Shown: positions 1 to 6,123 of the stretch, in pieces
How the letters are laid out: each line of letters starts with the position of its first letter
How positions within the stretch are numbered: the first letter of the stretch is position 1
NCBI GenBank assembly: GCA_018814465.1
Contig: JAHIZR010000323.1
Coordinates: 1 to 12,183, forward strand
Origin: a bacterium
GTDB taxonomy: Bacteria; Electryoneota; RPQS01
DNA length: 12,183 nucleotides
Direction: 5' to 3'
Position numbers and translations under genes: made by a program
The notes under the pieces: model-generated
Seen by the model: the letters and a program-made list of their open reading frames with translations, nothing else
Told to the model about the DNA's origin: nothing
Database searches by the model: none

Positions 1-1
1 A

Positions 2-910
2 TTATTGTTTGTATGCAAAATATAATTCAGAGGAACCGTTCAGTCCGAGGATGCTCCGCAGAAAGCTGATCGAACCTCGCCATCCTCCGCGCATCAGTCT
101 CATCGCTCCCCCCTGCTCCGACAAAACGCAGTGGTAGAAAGCATCGAAGGCAATAGCTCCCGCGCGTACCGGACGAAAACCGGATCGCATCAGCAATTCC
201 ATCATTACCTTCGGTCGGAAATGATAAAGATGCCGGGGCGCATCCCACGCCACCCAGTTGCGGCCGTAAACTTGTGCATCCCACGATGCGGGATTCGGCA
301 CTGCGATGGACAACCTGCCGTTCTCGGCCAAAAGGCGATGCGCGATAGTTAGGTTATCCCGCAAGCGGTGGACATGTTCCAGCACGTGCCAGAAGGTGAT
401 TAACGCATAGGGTCCGGTCTCAGCGGAAGCCTGCTCGATACCGCCCTGCCGCACATTCAGTCCAAACTTATCACGAGCGTATTCCGCGGCTCGCGGATCG
501 GGTTCGACGCCATAGGCTTGAAAACCGCGGCGTTTCAGTTCCAACATGAACTCCCCGGTTGCGCAGCCGACATCCAAAGTCTTCGAACCGCTTTTCAGAT
601 TCTGTACGACTCGTGAAGCTTTTCTCCGAATCGAAAGCGGTCTTGCCAGCCGATAAAGCCTCGAGGATAACGACTTGGCTTCGCTGTTGGACCCGAACGG
701 ATCATACTCCTCGGTCGCATAGAATGCCGCGATTGAGTCGGCATCGGGGCGCGGATTTAGAAAGAGCAGTCTGCACTCGGCGCATTCCACTATGCTGTAG
801 AGTCTGCCGGGTTCCACCTGAAACCGGTCGTCAACATTCAGGAAAGTATTGTGCCGGGTTCCACCGCAAGCAGGGCAGGCAATCGATTCGTAAGTCAATG
901 ACACCTGCAC
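2..910 (-). CDS. Class I SAM-dependent methyltransferase with N-terminal zinc-ribbon-like motif
   Basis: A complete 302-residue protein, probably a soluble class I SAM-dependent methyltransferase of the Methyltransf_23 type. An N-terminal Cys4 motif (C12-x2-C15 and C43-x2-C46) suggests a zinc ribbon. The SAM-binding core follows: motif I LDVGCATGEF (about 112-121), an acidic strand end GVEPDP (about 134-139), and a post-I segment ending HVLEHV near 180. A C-terminal segment with DAPRHLYHF is typical of methyltransferases found with polysaccharide or lipid genes; the substrate cannot be told. The stop is TAA at 4..2. The start used is GTG at 910, 6 nt after the secE stop; GTG at 904 (residue 3) is equally possible, as neither has a strong Shine-Dalgarno. 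It takes the place usually held by nusG after secE. Confidence 0.85.
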   Translation of the reverse strand: MQVSLTYESIACPACGGTRHNTFLNVDDRFQVEPGRLYSIVECAECRLLFLNPRPDADSIAAFYATEEYDPFGSNSEAKSLSSRLYRLARPLSIRRKASRVVQNLKSGSKTLDVGCATGEFMLELKRRGFQAYGVEPDPRAAEYARDKFGLNVRQGGIEQASAETGPYALITFWHVLEHVHRLRDNLTIAHRLLAENGRLSIAVPNPASWDAQVYGRNWVAWDAPRHLYHFRPKVMMELLMRSGFRPVRAGAIAFDAFYHCVLSEQGGAMRLMRGGWRGSISFLRSILGLNGSSELYFAYKQ

Positions 911-916
911 TCGATT

Positions 917-1099
917 CTACAGGATCATCTCCAGCCCTAAGGATAGAATTCGGTCGACAATAAAGACCGCGATCGACAGGATCAGCGTCGTAATCAGGAC
1001 CACTCGCGCTGATTCGATAATTTCCGCGCGTGTAGGCCAGGTCACTTTGCCCATCTCTATCTTAACCGATTCCAAATAGCTGAAAAATTTCGAAAACAT
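917..1099 (-). CDS. secE: Preprotein translocase subunit SecE
   Basis: A 60-residue SecE, the essential small subunit of the SecYEG channel in the inner membrane. It shows the short single-helix bacterial form: an amphipathic N-terminal segment with the family signature around K-V-T-W-P-T (about residues 18-23), then one hydrophobic segment of about 20 residues (about 33-53). The start is ATG at 1099, with a purine-rich AAGGG 6 nt upstream. It follows tRNA-Trp by 28 nt and the methyltransferase follows by 6 nt, so all three are probably cotranscribed. In most bacteria nusG and the rplK ribosomal protein genes come next; here they do not follow directly. Confidence 0.95.
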   Translation of the reverse strand: MFSKFFSYLESVKIEMGKVTWPTRAEIIESARVVLITTLILSIAVFIVDRILSLGLEMIL

Positions 1100-1127
1100 C
1101 TGTTGCCCTTAGTGGGTTAATTTCATG

Positions 1128-1200
1128 CACGGCAGGAGGGACTCGAACCCCCAACACCCGGTTTTGGAGACCGGTGCTCTACCAATTGAGCTACTGCCGT
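1128..1200 (-). tRNA. tRNA-Trp (anticodon CCA)
   Basis: A 73-nt cloverleaf. The acceptor ACGGCAG pairs fully with CTGCCGT at the 3' side. The D-arm stem is GCTC/GAGC, the anticodon stem CCGGT/ACCGG holds the loop CTCCAAA with anticodon CCA, and the T-arm has GGTTCGAGTCC. The discriminator is G, as usual for tRNA-Trp. The 3' CCA is not encoded (CAT follows). Its place just before secE matches the tuf-trnW-secE arrangement of many bacteria. Confidence 0.96.
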
Positions 1201-1242
1201 CTGTATGACCGGTCGGCAAATCTGTCCAACCGTCGAACTATT

Positions 1243-1944
1243 TCACCTATCTGCATTCACACAGACCGCTGCCAGGTTTTTTCCGATAACATTTTGCAGC
1301 AGCCCTCTATCAAGGAGTCGGCTCACCGGGAAAATCATGCGATCATAGATCCAAAGCGGTGCAATGCGGACACGCCCGCTGTTGCCGCCCAGATACTTAT
1401 ACAAGAGCGAAACACCCACCCCCAGAGAATCCGCATAATGCAGAGATTGTATCTGAAATCCGGCATTTGTAATCGCTGATCTGAGCGACGATCTTGTATA
1501 GCGCCTGAAATGACCGACTGCGCGATCCATACTCGAATACAAGAATGGCAGTGCGGGGACATAGATCAGCAGTTTGCCGTTCGGTACAAGTTTTGAACGA
1601 ATCTCGGCAAGCATCTTCACATCCTCCCGGACATGCTCAAGGACATTCATGCAGTAGGCGAACTTATACTCGCCGTTCCGGATTTCCTCGATGGACTGTA
1701 CCGCCTCGAAATCGCTCCGCAGATACTCAAGTTGTTGCTCGTCCGTCTCGACACAGACAACATCTTTCCCGGCATCCTTCATCATCCTTGCGAAAAGACC
1801 GATACCGGCGCCGATGTCAAGGAGTTTTGTCGCTTCAGAAGCTTCCTGTAGAGCGAGTTCCGATAGAAAGCTGTTGTAGTTCCTTGCATGCAGCATCGAG
1901 AGCAGTTGCTCATTACCGGAATAGGCGGCGGTTTGTTCAGTCAT
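1243..1944 (-). CDS. Class I SAM-dependent methyltransferase inserted between tuf and tRNA-Trp
   Basis: A 233-residue class I SAM-dependent methyltransferase without extra domains. Motif I LLDIGAGIG is at about 41-49, an acidic end of strand 2 VCVETDE at about 63-69, and MNVLEHVRED at about 99-108 is the post-I region. The later block P-A-L-P-F-L-Y-S-S, GHFRRYT (about 144-150) and AGF is typical of methyltransferases found beside glycosyltransferases in envelope polysaccharide clusters, so a glycan or lipid substrate is the default inference. Because it directly follows tuf (86-nt gap), EF-Tu itself is a weaker alternative target. The start is ATG at 1944. There is no clear Shine-Dalgarno; a short palindrome (1947..1957) lies there instead. 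tRNA-Trp starts 42 nt after its stop. Confidence 0.85.
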   Translation of the reverse strand: MTEQTAAYSGNEQLLSMLHARNYNSFLSELALQEASEATKLLDIGAGIGLFARMMKDAGKDVVCVETDEQQLEYLRSDFEAVQSIEEIRNGEYKFAYCMNVLEHVREDVKMLAEIRSKLVPNGKLLIYVPALPFLYSSMDRAVGHFRRYTRSSLRSAITNAGFQIQSLHYADSLGVGVSLLYKYLGGNSGRVRIAPLWIYDRMIFPVSRLLDRGLLQNVIGKNLAAVCVNADR

Positions 1945-1946
1945 AA

Positions 1947-1957
1947 CGGGAATCCCG
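1947..1957. repeat. Short palindrome just upstream of the methyltransferase start
   Basis: The sequence CGGGAATCCCG is palindromic apart from its centre and lies 2 nt before the ATG at 1944. In RNA it can form a 4-bp hairpin with a 3-nt loop exactly where a Shine-Dalgarno would be expected. It may be chance. Confidence 0.3.
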
Positions 1958-2030
1958 ATACTGAGGAATCCGCGCCGCGCTTCGCCATAGTATTGACAAT
2001 CGGCGTCAAGTCGATAAAGGGAGTCGGATC

Positions 2031-3221
2031 TTACTCGATAATCTTGGTGACACGACCCGCGCCGACGGTACGACCGCCTTCGCGGATAGCGAAACGAAGT
2101 CCTTCGTCCATAGCGATATCGGTGATCAATTCCACACGCATCGTGGTATTGTCGCCGGGCATCACCATCTCAACGCCTTCCGCCAGCTTGATTGCGCCGG
2201 TTACGTCGGTCGTACGGAAGAAGAACTGCGGACGATAGTTATTGAAGAATGGAGTGTGGCGTCCGCCCTCGTCGTGTCCCAGAATATAAACCTGTGCTTC
2301 GAACGTCTTGTGCGGCTGAATAGATTTCGGAGCAACGATTACCATGCCGCGTTCAAGTTCGTCTTTGTCCACACCGCGCAGCAGCAGACCGGCATTATCA
2401 CCAGCCATGCCTTCATCGAGCAGTTTGCGGAACATTTCAACACCGGTACAAACGGATTTCTTATGCGAACCCAGTCCGACGATTTCAACTTCATCGCCGA
2501 CATGAATGACGCCGCGCTCGATACGGCCGGTCCCTACCGTGCCCCGGCCGGTAATGGAGAACACGTCTTCGACGGGCATCAGGAACGGCTTGTCAATATC
2601 GCGAACCGGATCCGGAATATACGAGTCAACCGCGTCCATCAGTTCGATAATAGCCTTCGTCTTCTCTGCGTTTTCGGGATCGGACAGCGCTTCCAGCGCG
2701 GACCCCCGGATGACAGGGATGTCATCTCCCGGGAATTCGTAGCTCGAAAGCAGTTCGCGAACTTCCAGCTCGACGAGATCGAGTAGTTCGGGATCGTCCA
2801 CCTGATCGCACTTGTTCAGGAAAACGACCAGCGCGGGCACGTTCACCTGACGAGCCAGCAGCACGTGCTCGCGAGTTTGCGGCATGGGACCATCGGCGGC
2901 GGAGACAACGAGGATCGAACCGTCCATCTGTGCGGCGCCGGTGATCATGTTCTTAATGTAGTCGGCGTGTCCGGGGCAGTCCACGTGAGCGTAGTGACGC
3001 TTCGCGGTTTCGTACTCGGAATGGTGGACATTAATGGTTAGTCCGCGTTCCTTCTCTTCCGGAGCGTTGTCGATGTCGTCATACTTCTCGGCTTTGGCCA
3101 GACCTTTTAGGGCGAGAATATGAGTAATCGCGGCGGTCAAAGTAGTTTTGCCGTGGGCAACGTGGCCGATGGTGCCAATGTTGACGTGGTTTTTTGTGCG
3201 TTCGAATTTGGCTTTAGCCAT
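2031..3221 (-). CDS. tuf: Translation elongation factor Tu
   Basis: A full-length 396-residue EF-Tu, the GTPase that brings aminoacyl-tRNA to the ribosomal A site. The GTPase domain (about 10-200) has the P-loop (about 18-25), switch I RGLTIN, DCPGH with the catalytic histidine, NKCD for guanine binding and the SAL motif. Domains II (about 210-300) and III (about 305-396) follow, including the conserved YRPQF and FRTTDVTG segments. Two departures are visible. The P-loop reads GHVAHGKT (codon GCC, Ala) where nearly all EF-Tu have Asp, and switch I reads EEKERGLTIN rather than the usual EEKARGITIN. All else is intact and the length is normal, so it should be functional. The start is ATG at 3221 with a strong AAGGAGG. 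It is the first protein gene after four tRNA genes. Confidence 0.98.
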   Translation of the reverse strand: MAKAKFERTKNHVNIGTIGHVAHGKTTLTAAITHILALKGLAKAEKYDDIDNAPEEKERGLTINVHHSEYETAKRHYAHVDCPGHADYIKNMITGAAQMDGSILVVSAADGPMPQTREHVLLARQVNVPALVVFLNKCDQVDDPELLDLVELEVRELLSSYEFPGDDIPVIRGSALEALSDPENAEKTKAIIELMDAVDSYIPDPVRDIDKPFLMPVEDVFSITGRGTVGTGRIERGVIHVGDEVEIVGLGSHKKSVCTGVEMFRKLLDEGMAGDNAGLLLRGVDKDELERGMVIVAPKSIQPHKTFEAQVYILGHDEGGRHTPFFNNYRPQFFFRTTDVTGAIKLAEGVEMVMPGDNTTMRVELITDIAMDEGLRFAIREGGRTVGAGRVTKIIE

Positions 3222-3229
3222 GCTCGATA

Positions 3230-3236
3230 GCCTCCT
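3230..3236 (-). promoter_or_regulatory. Strong Shine-Dalgarno of tuf
   Basis: AAGGAGG lies 8 nt before the ATG at 3221 on the minus strand. It is the best match to the anti-Shine-Dalgarno in the window, as expected for a very highly expressed gene, and it fixes the tuf start. Confidence 0.85.
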
Positions 3237-3283
3237 TAAAGAGTCCTATGCTTAATGAATTAAATGAATGATTTCTATTGGGT

Positions 3284-3305
3284 GACCGGGAATCTGGTAC
3301 CGGTC
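3284..3305 (-). repeat. Hairpin in the tRNA-Thr to tuf spacer
   Basis: A 6-bp perfect inverted repeat (GACCGG and CCGGTC) with a 10-nt loop lies in the 118-nt spacer between tRNA-Thr(GGU) and tuf. No T-run follows, so it is unlikely to be a terminator. It could help separate the tRNA from the tuf mRNA during processing, but this is only inference. Confidence 0.35.
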
Positions 3306-3339
3306 GACGTTGTTTCCTGGGTCTGATGACCGATCTTCG

Positions 3340-3412
<73 letters not shown>

Positions 3413-3478
3413 AATCATGCAACATATTGATAAGCCAACGGTTCCGGAACCGGATTGTTGCATTGTTGTTGGCGATAG

Positions 3479-3551
3479 AGCGGGCGACGAGACTCGAACC
3501 CGCGACCCTCAGCTTGGAAGGCTGATGCTCTACCAACTGAGCTACGCCCGC
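3479..3551 (-). tRNA. tRNA-Gly (anticodon UCC)
   Basis: A 73-nt cloverleaf. The acceptor GCGGGCG pairs with CGCCCGC, the anticodon stem TCAGC/GCTGA holds the loop CTTCCAA with anticodon TCC, and the T-arm has GGTTCGAGTC. The CCA end is not encoded. It is the third tRNA of the cluster and corresponds to glyT of the E. coli tufB operon. Confidence 0.96.
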
Positions 3552-3587
3552 ATGAAACCTTTTAAATGTCAAACAGCCTCAAATGGA

Positions 3588-3609
3588 TGCACCACCTCCG
3601 TGTAGTGCA
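3588..3609 (-). repeat. 8-bp hairpin in the tRNA-Tyr to tRNA-Gly spacer
   Basis: On the transcribed strand TGCACTAC and GTGGTGCA pair over 8 bp (one G-U) around a 6-nt loop. No T-run follows, and functional tRNA genes lie downstream, so a terminator is unlikely. A processing signal for the multi-tRNA transcript is possible but not shown. Confidence 0.4.
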
Positions 3610-3666
3610 CATTAAGACTACAAAAATCAATCACTAAACTAAATAAGTGATGAGATATATTTGATG

Positions 3667-3749
3667 TGGTGGCGGGTGGATTCGAACCACCGTAGGCGTT
3701 CGCCAGCAGATTTACAGTCTGCCCCCTTTAGCCACTCGGGCACACCACC
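3667..3749 (-). tRNA. tRNA-Tyr (anticodon GUA)
   Basis: An 83-nt class II tRNA with a long variable arm. The acceptor GGTGGTG pairs with CGCCACC (one G-U), the anticodon stem holds the loop CTGTAAA with anticodon GTA, a variable-arm hairpin with GGCG/CGCC follows, and the T-arm has GGTTCGAATCC. The discriminator is A. The CCA end is not encoded. It is the second tRNA of the cluster, equivalent to tyrU. Confidence 0.96.
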
Positions 3750-3811
3750 TTATTCAAAATGAGAGTACTAAATGGGCAGATTAAGTGCTTTATATCAAGC
3801 TGGTTACGTAG

Positions 3812-3884
3812 AGCTGGTGACAGGAGTCGAACCTGCGACCCGTTGATTACAAATCAACTGCTCTACCAACTGAGCTACACCAGC
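3812..3884 (-). tRNA. tRNA-Thr (anticodon UGU)
   Basis: A 73-nt cloverleaf. The acceptor GCTGGTG pairs with CACCAGC, the anticodon stem GTTGA/TCAAC holds the loop TTTGTAA with anticodon TGT, and the T-arm has GGTTCGACTCC. The CCA end is not encoded. It is the first gene of the tRNA-tuf transcript and lies about 25 nt after the predicted transcription start; equivalent to thrU. Confidence 0.96.
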
Positions 3885-3916
3885 AAATATATAGCACCCC
3901 AAAAAATGCAGACTCC

Positions 3917-3945
3917 AAGTTAAGAACATTCCAGTATTTTGTCAA
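3917..3945 (-). promoter_or_regulatory. Candidate promoter of the tRNA-tuf operon
   Basis: Read on the minus strand there is a perfect -35 TTGACA (3945..3940), a 17-nt spacer and the -10 region TAACTT (3922..3917), a weak sigma70 -10. The same bases read TAACTTGG, close to the Bacteroidetes -7 element TAnnTTTG. Transcription would start near 3910, about 25 nt before the first tRNA. The position, just after the cysS terminator, supports the call. Confidence 0.5.
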
Positions 3946-3950
3946 GCTTG

Positions 3951-3976
3951 AAAACGGGCCTTGCGGCCCATTTTTT
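3951..3976 (-). terminator. Hairpin terminator of the purF-cysS operon, possibly bidirectional
   Basis: A 10-bp stem (3951..3960 with 3965..3974) has a GC-rich core GGGCC/GGCCC and, on the minus strand, a stable GCAA (GNRA) tetraloop and a trailing GTTTT. On the plus strand it is followed by six T, so it could stop transcription from either side. It sits about 45 nt after the cysS stop and just before the tRNA-tuf -35 box. Confidence 0.7.
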
Positions 3977-4021
3977 GACAGATTTTAGGGTGCCTCGGGC
4001 TTTTCCCCGGGATGCCTCTCC

Positions 4022-5437
4022 TTACTTCCTCCGCCAGACGGTCATGCCTCCCGGCCTGTCTTCCAACACGATCCCCTGCTCGGCAAGTGAGTCCCGAATC
4101 CGGTCCGCCTCAGCCCAGTTCTTCGCGGCCCTGGCTTCATCCCGTTGCCTGACCAGTGAATTGATTTCGATATCATCGCAAACCACACAGGTTTCCATCT
4201 CATCGGAAAAAAGGAATCCCAACACGCTGTCGAAGCGGCGCAGCGCCGCCATTGCGATTGCCCGTTCCTCCGGTCCGATCCCGCCATCAGCGCAGGTCTT
4301 ATTCAAATCCCGTACGAGATTAAAAACCGCTGCTAATGCTTCAGGATAATTCAGGTCATCATCCATTGCCATCTGAAACTCGGTTTCTCGCAGCGCAATG
4401 ATATCCTTCACCTCCTGTCCCGCTCCACTCCCTGTCGCCAGTTCCTGATTCCGCACACAGCTGTCCAGCCGCGCCAGCGATGCGCGCACCGCTTCAAGTG
4501 AATTGATACTGAAATTCGTGCGCTGACGATAATGTCCGGCTAACAATGCGAAACGGATTTCACGCGGCTTCCAGCCCTTCTCCAATAAATCGTCAAGAGT
4601 ATAAAAATTATTTAGTGACTTCGACATCTTCCCGCCGTCGATCAGCAGGTGTTCCGAATGCACCCAATAGCGCGCCAGCCTTTTCCCCGTGGCGCCTTCG
4701 GTTTGCGCGATTTCGTTTTGATGATGCGGGAAGATTAGATCCACCCCGCCTAAATGAATATCGAAATCCTCCCCTAAATACCGCAATGACATTGCCGAGC
4801 ATTCGATATGCCAGCCGGGGCGGCCTTTCCCAATTGAAGTTTCCCAAAAAACATCCCCGTCCTCTGCTTCATATCCCTTCCAGAGCGCGAAATCACGAAT
4901 ATCCTCTTTCTCGTATTCATCGGATGCCACGCGCTCGCCCACCATCATCTCTTTCATGTTCAGGCGGGCGAACTTGCCGTAAGCGGGAAAAGCGCCTATC
5001 TTATAATAATAGGAGCCCTCCGCTTCATAAGCGATTCCTTTTGTCTTTAGTTCTTCGACGAGATGAACCATGTCTTCGATGTGCTCGGTCGCGCGCGGAT
5101 ACAGGTCAGCGGGAGTGATATTCAGCGTTTTGCAGTCATTGAAGAATGCTTCCGCATAGCGCGAAGTATAATCCCGAAGTGGAATTCCTTCCGCATGCGC
5201 TCCTTTGATAGTCTTGTCATCGATATCGGTGATATTCATCACCCAGAATACGTCGTATCCCTTGTATGCGAGATAGCGCCGCAGCAGGTCGGAAAACATG
5301 AAGGTTCGAAAATTCCCGATGTGCGCGCGGGCATAGACCGTCGGGCCGCAAGTATACATTTTCACCTTGCCCGGCTCGCCCGGAACGAACTCGTCGAGAT
5401 GGCGGGTCAGCGTGTTATACAATCGAAGGGAAGTCAT
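4022..5437 (-). CDS. cysS: Cysteinyl-tRNA synthetase
   Basis: A full-length 471-residue class I cysteinyl-tRNA synthetase, which charges tRNA-Cys using ATP in the cytoplasm. The Rossmann catalytic domain has YTCGPTVY (Zn ligand C30), the HIGN form of the HIGH motif (39-42), WHIECSAMS (C213), FPHHQNE (H238 and E242 complete the zinc site that selects cysteine) and KMSKS (270-274). A DALR-type helical region follows, and the C-terminal segment with a W-R-R-K end is usual for the family. The start is ATG at 5437, 25 nt after the stop of the upstream phosphatidyltransferase; its Shine-Dalgarno is weak, which suggests translation linked to the upstream gene. It is the last gene of the purF operon and is followed by a terminator. 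Confidence 0.98.
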   Translation of the reverse strand: MTSLRLYNTLTRHLDEFVPGEPGKVKMYTCGPTVYARAHIGNFRTFMFSDLLRRYLAYKGYDVFWVMNITDIDDKTIKGAHAEGIPLRDYTSRYAEAFFNDCKTLNITPADLYPRATEHIEDMVHLVEELKTKGIAYEAEGSYYYKIGAFPAYGKFARLNMKEMMVGERVASDEYEKEDIRDFALWKGYEAEDGDVFWETSIGKGRPGWHIECSAMSLRYLGEDFDIHLGGVDLIFPHHQNEIAQTEGATGKRLARYWVHSEHLLIDGGKMSKSLNNFYTLDDLLEKGWKPREIRFALLAGHYRQRTNFSINSLEAVRASLARLDSCVRNQELATGSGAGQEVKDIIALRETEFQMAMDDDLNYPEALAAVFNLVRDLNKTCADGGIGPEERAIAMAALRRFDSVLGFLFSDEMETCVVCDDIEINSLVRQRDEARAAKNWAEADRIRDSLAEQGIVLEDRPGGMTVWRRK

Positions 5438-5462
5438 AAAATTCTGAATAGAGTTGAAGCTG

Positions 5463-6113
5463 TCAGGATGTGGGAGTGTTTTTGGAAAGCAGCGCGTTGC
5501 GCAAGCGAAATAAATAATTCAAGCCTGAAAGTATCAGCATCGCGGAAGATGCCAGTACCAGCACTCGCGGATTGATGAAGGGTGATAATTCCGGTGACGG
5601 CCAATAAATCGTATAAGAGATCAGCGTAATCGCCACCAGTCCCATCGCGAATTTGCCGATGAAATTGGATTTCATGACGATCCCCGTTTCCCGATAGGCG
5701 ATGTACGCCCCGACGACGATGGTCAGATCGCGCACGAGCAGCAGCACGAGAAACTCCCACGCCAGCGGATTCTCCCGCCACGGTAAAGCCAGAAAAAACG
5801 CGAGGCAGCCCAGCCAGGTCTTGTCGGCGATCGGATCCAGCACGCGTCCCCAGTCGGACTCCAAATGAAACCATCGCGCGATCAGACCGTCAAGTATATC
5901 GGTGAGCAGCGCGCCTCCCATCACCACCAGCGCCCAGAAGTTGCCGTTCTCATCAGCCCCTTTGCGCAGAAAAATAAAGAGCGGAATCAGCAGCAAAATC
6001 CGCCCGATACTGATCATGTTGGGCACCGTCCAGAACTGATGACGTGACAGAGTGGAGGTCATCTCGATCGTGGAAGGTGTTTCAGCGCGTTTATCGGATT
6101 CCCGAGGCGGCAT
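5463..6113 (-). CDS. CDP-alcohol phosphatidyltransferase family protein
   Basis: An integral inner-membrane enzyme that transfers a phosphatidyl group from CDP-diacylglycerol to an alcohol, most likely in phosphatidylglycerol or cardiolipin synthesis (PgsA- or Cls-type). The complete family signature D-x2-D-G-x2-A-R-x8-G-x3-D-x3-D is present (D72, D75, G76, A79, R80, G89, D93, D97 in this 216-residue form), with all four metal-binding aspartates. Several hydrophobic helices lie around it, beginning with VPN.ISIGRILLLIP, which is typical of the PgsA/cardiolipin-synthase group. I chose ATG at 6113, 10 nt after the purF stop. A GTG at 6173 would add 20 residues but overlap purF by 50 nt; ATG at 6062 is also possible. 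Which alcohol it uses cannot be settled by eye. Confidence 0.9.
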   Translation of the reverse strand: MPPRESDKRAETPSTIEMTSTLSRHQFWTVPNMISIGRILLLIPLFIFLRKGADENGNFWALVVMGGALLTDILDGLIARWFHLESDWGRVLDPIADKTWLGCLAFFLALPWRENPLAWEFLVLLLVRDLTIVVGAYIAYRETGIVMKSNFIGKFAMGLVAITLISYTIYWPSPELSPFINPRVLVLASSAMLILSGLNYLFRLRNALLSKNTPTS

Positions 6114-6123
6114 GACGACGGAT

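Noticed and set aside
1993..2009. TTGAC/GTCAA hairpin after tuf as a terminator
   Set aside because: The stem is only 5 bp with low GC content and no T-run follows, so read-through into the methyltransferase is more likely.
1983..2015. Possible promoter between tuf and the methyltransferase (TCGACT, 16 nt, TACTAT on the minus strand)
   Set aside because: Only four of six matches in each box; such a match is expected by chance in a spacer of this length.
2256..2786. Plus-strand open frame opposite tuf
   Set aside because: It is antisense to the highly conserved EF-Tu gene; its open state follows from the strong codon bias of tuf.
4546..5118. Long plus-strand open frame opposite cysS
   Set aside because: It is fully antisense to a clear cysteinyl-tRNA synthetase, has an arginine/proline/serine-rich composition typical of a shadow frame and no recognisable domain.
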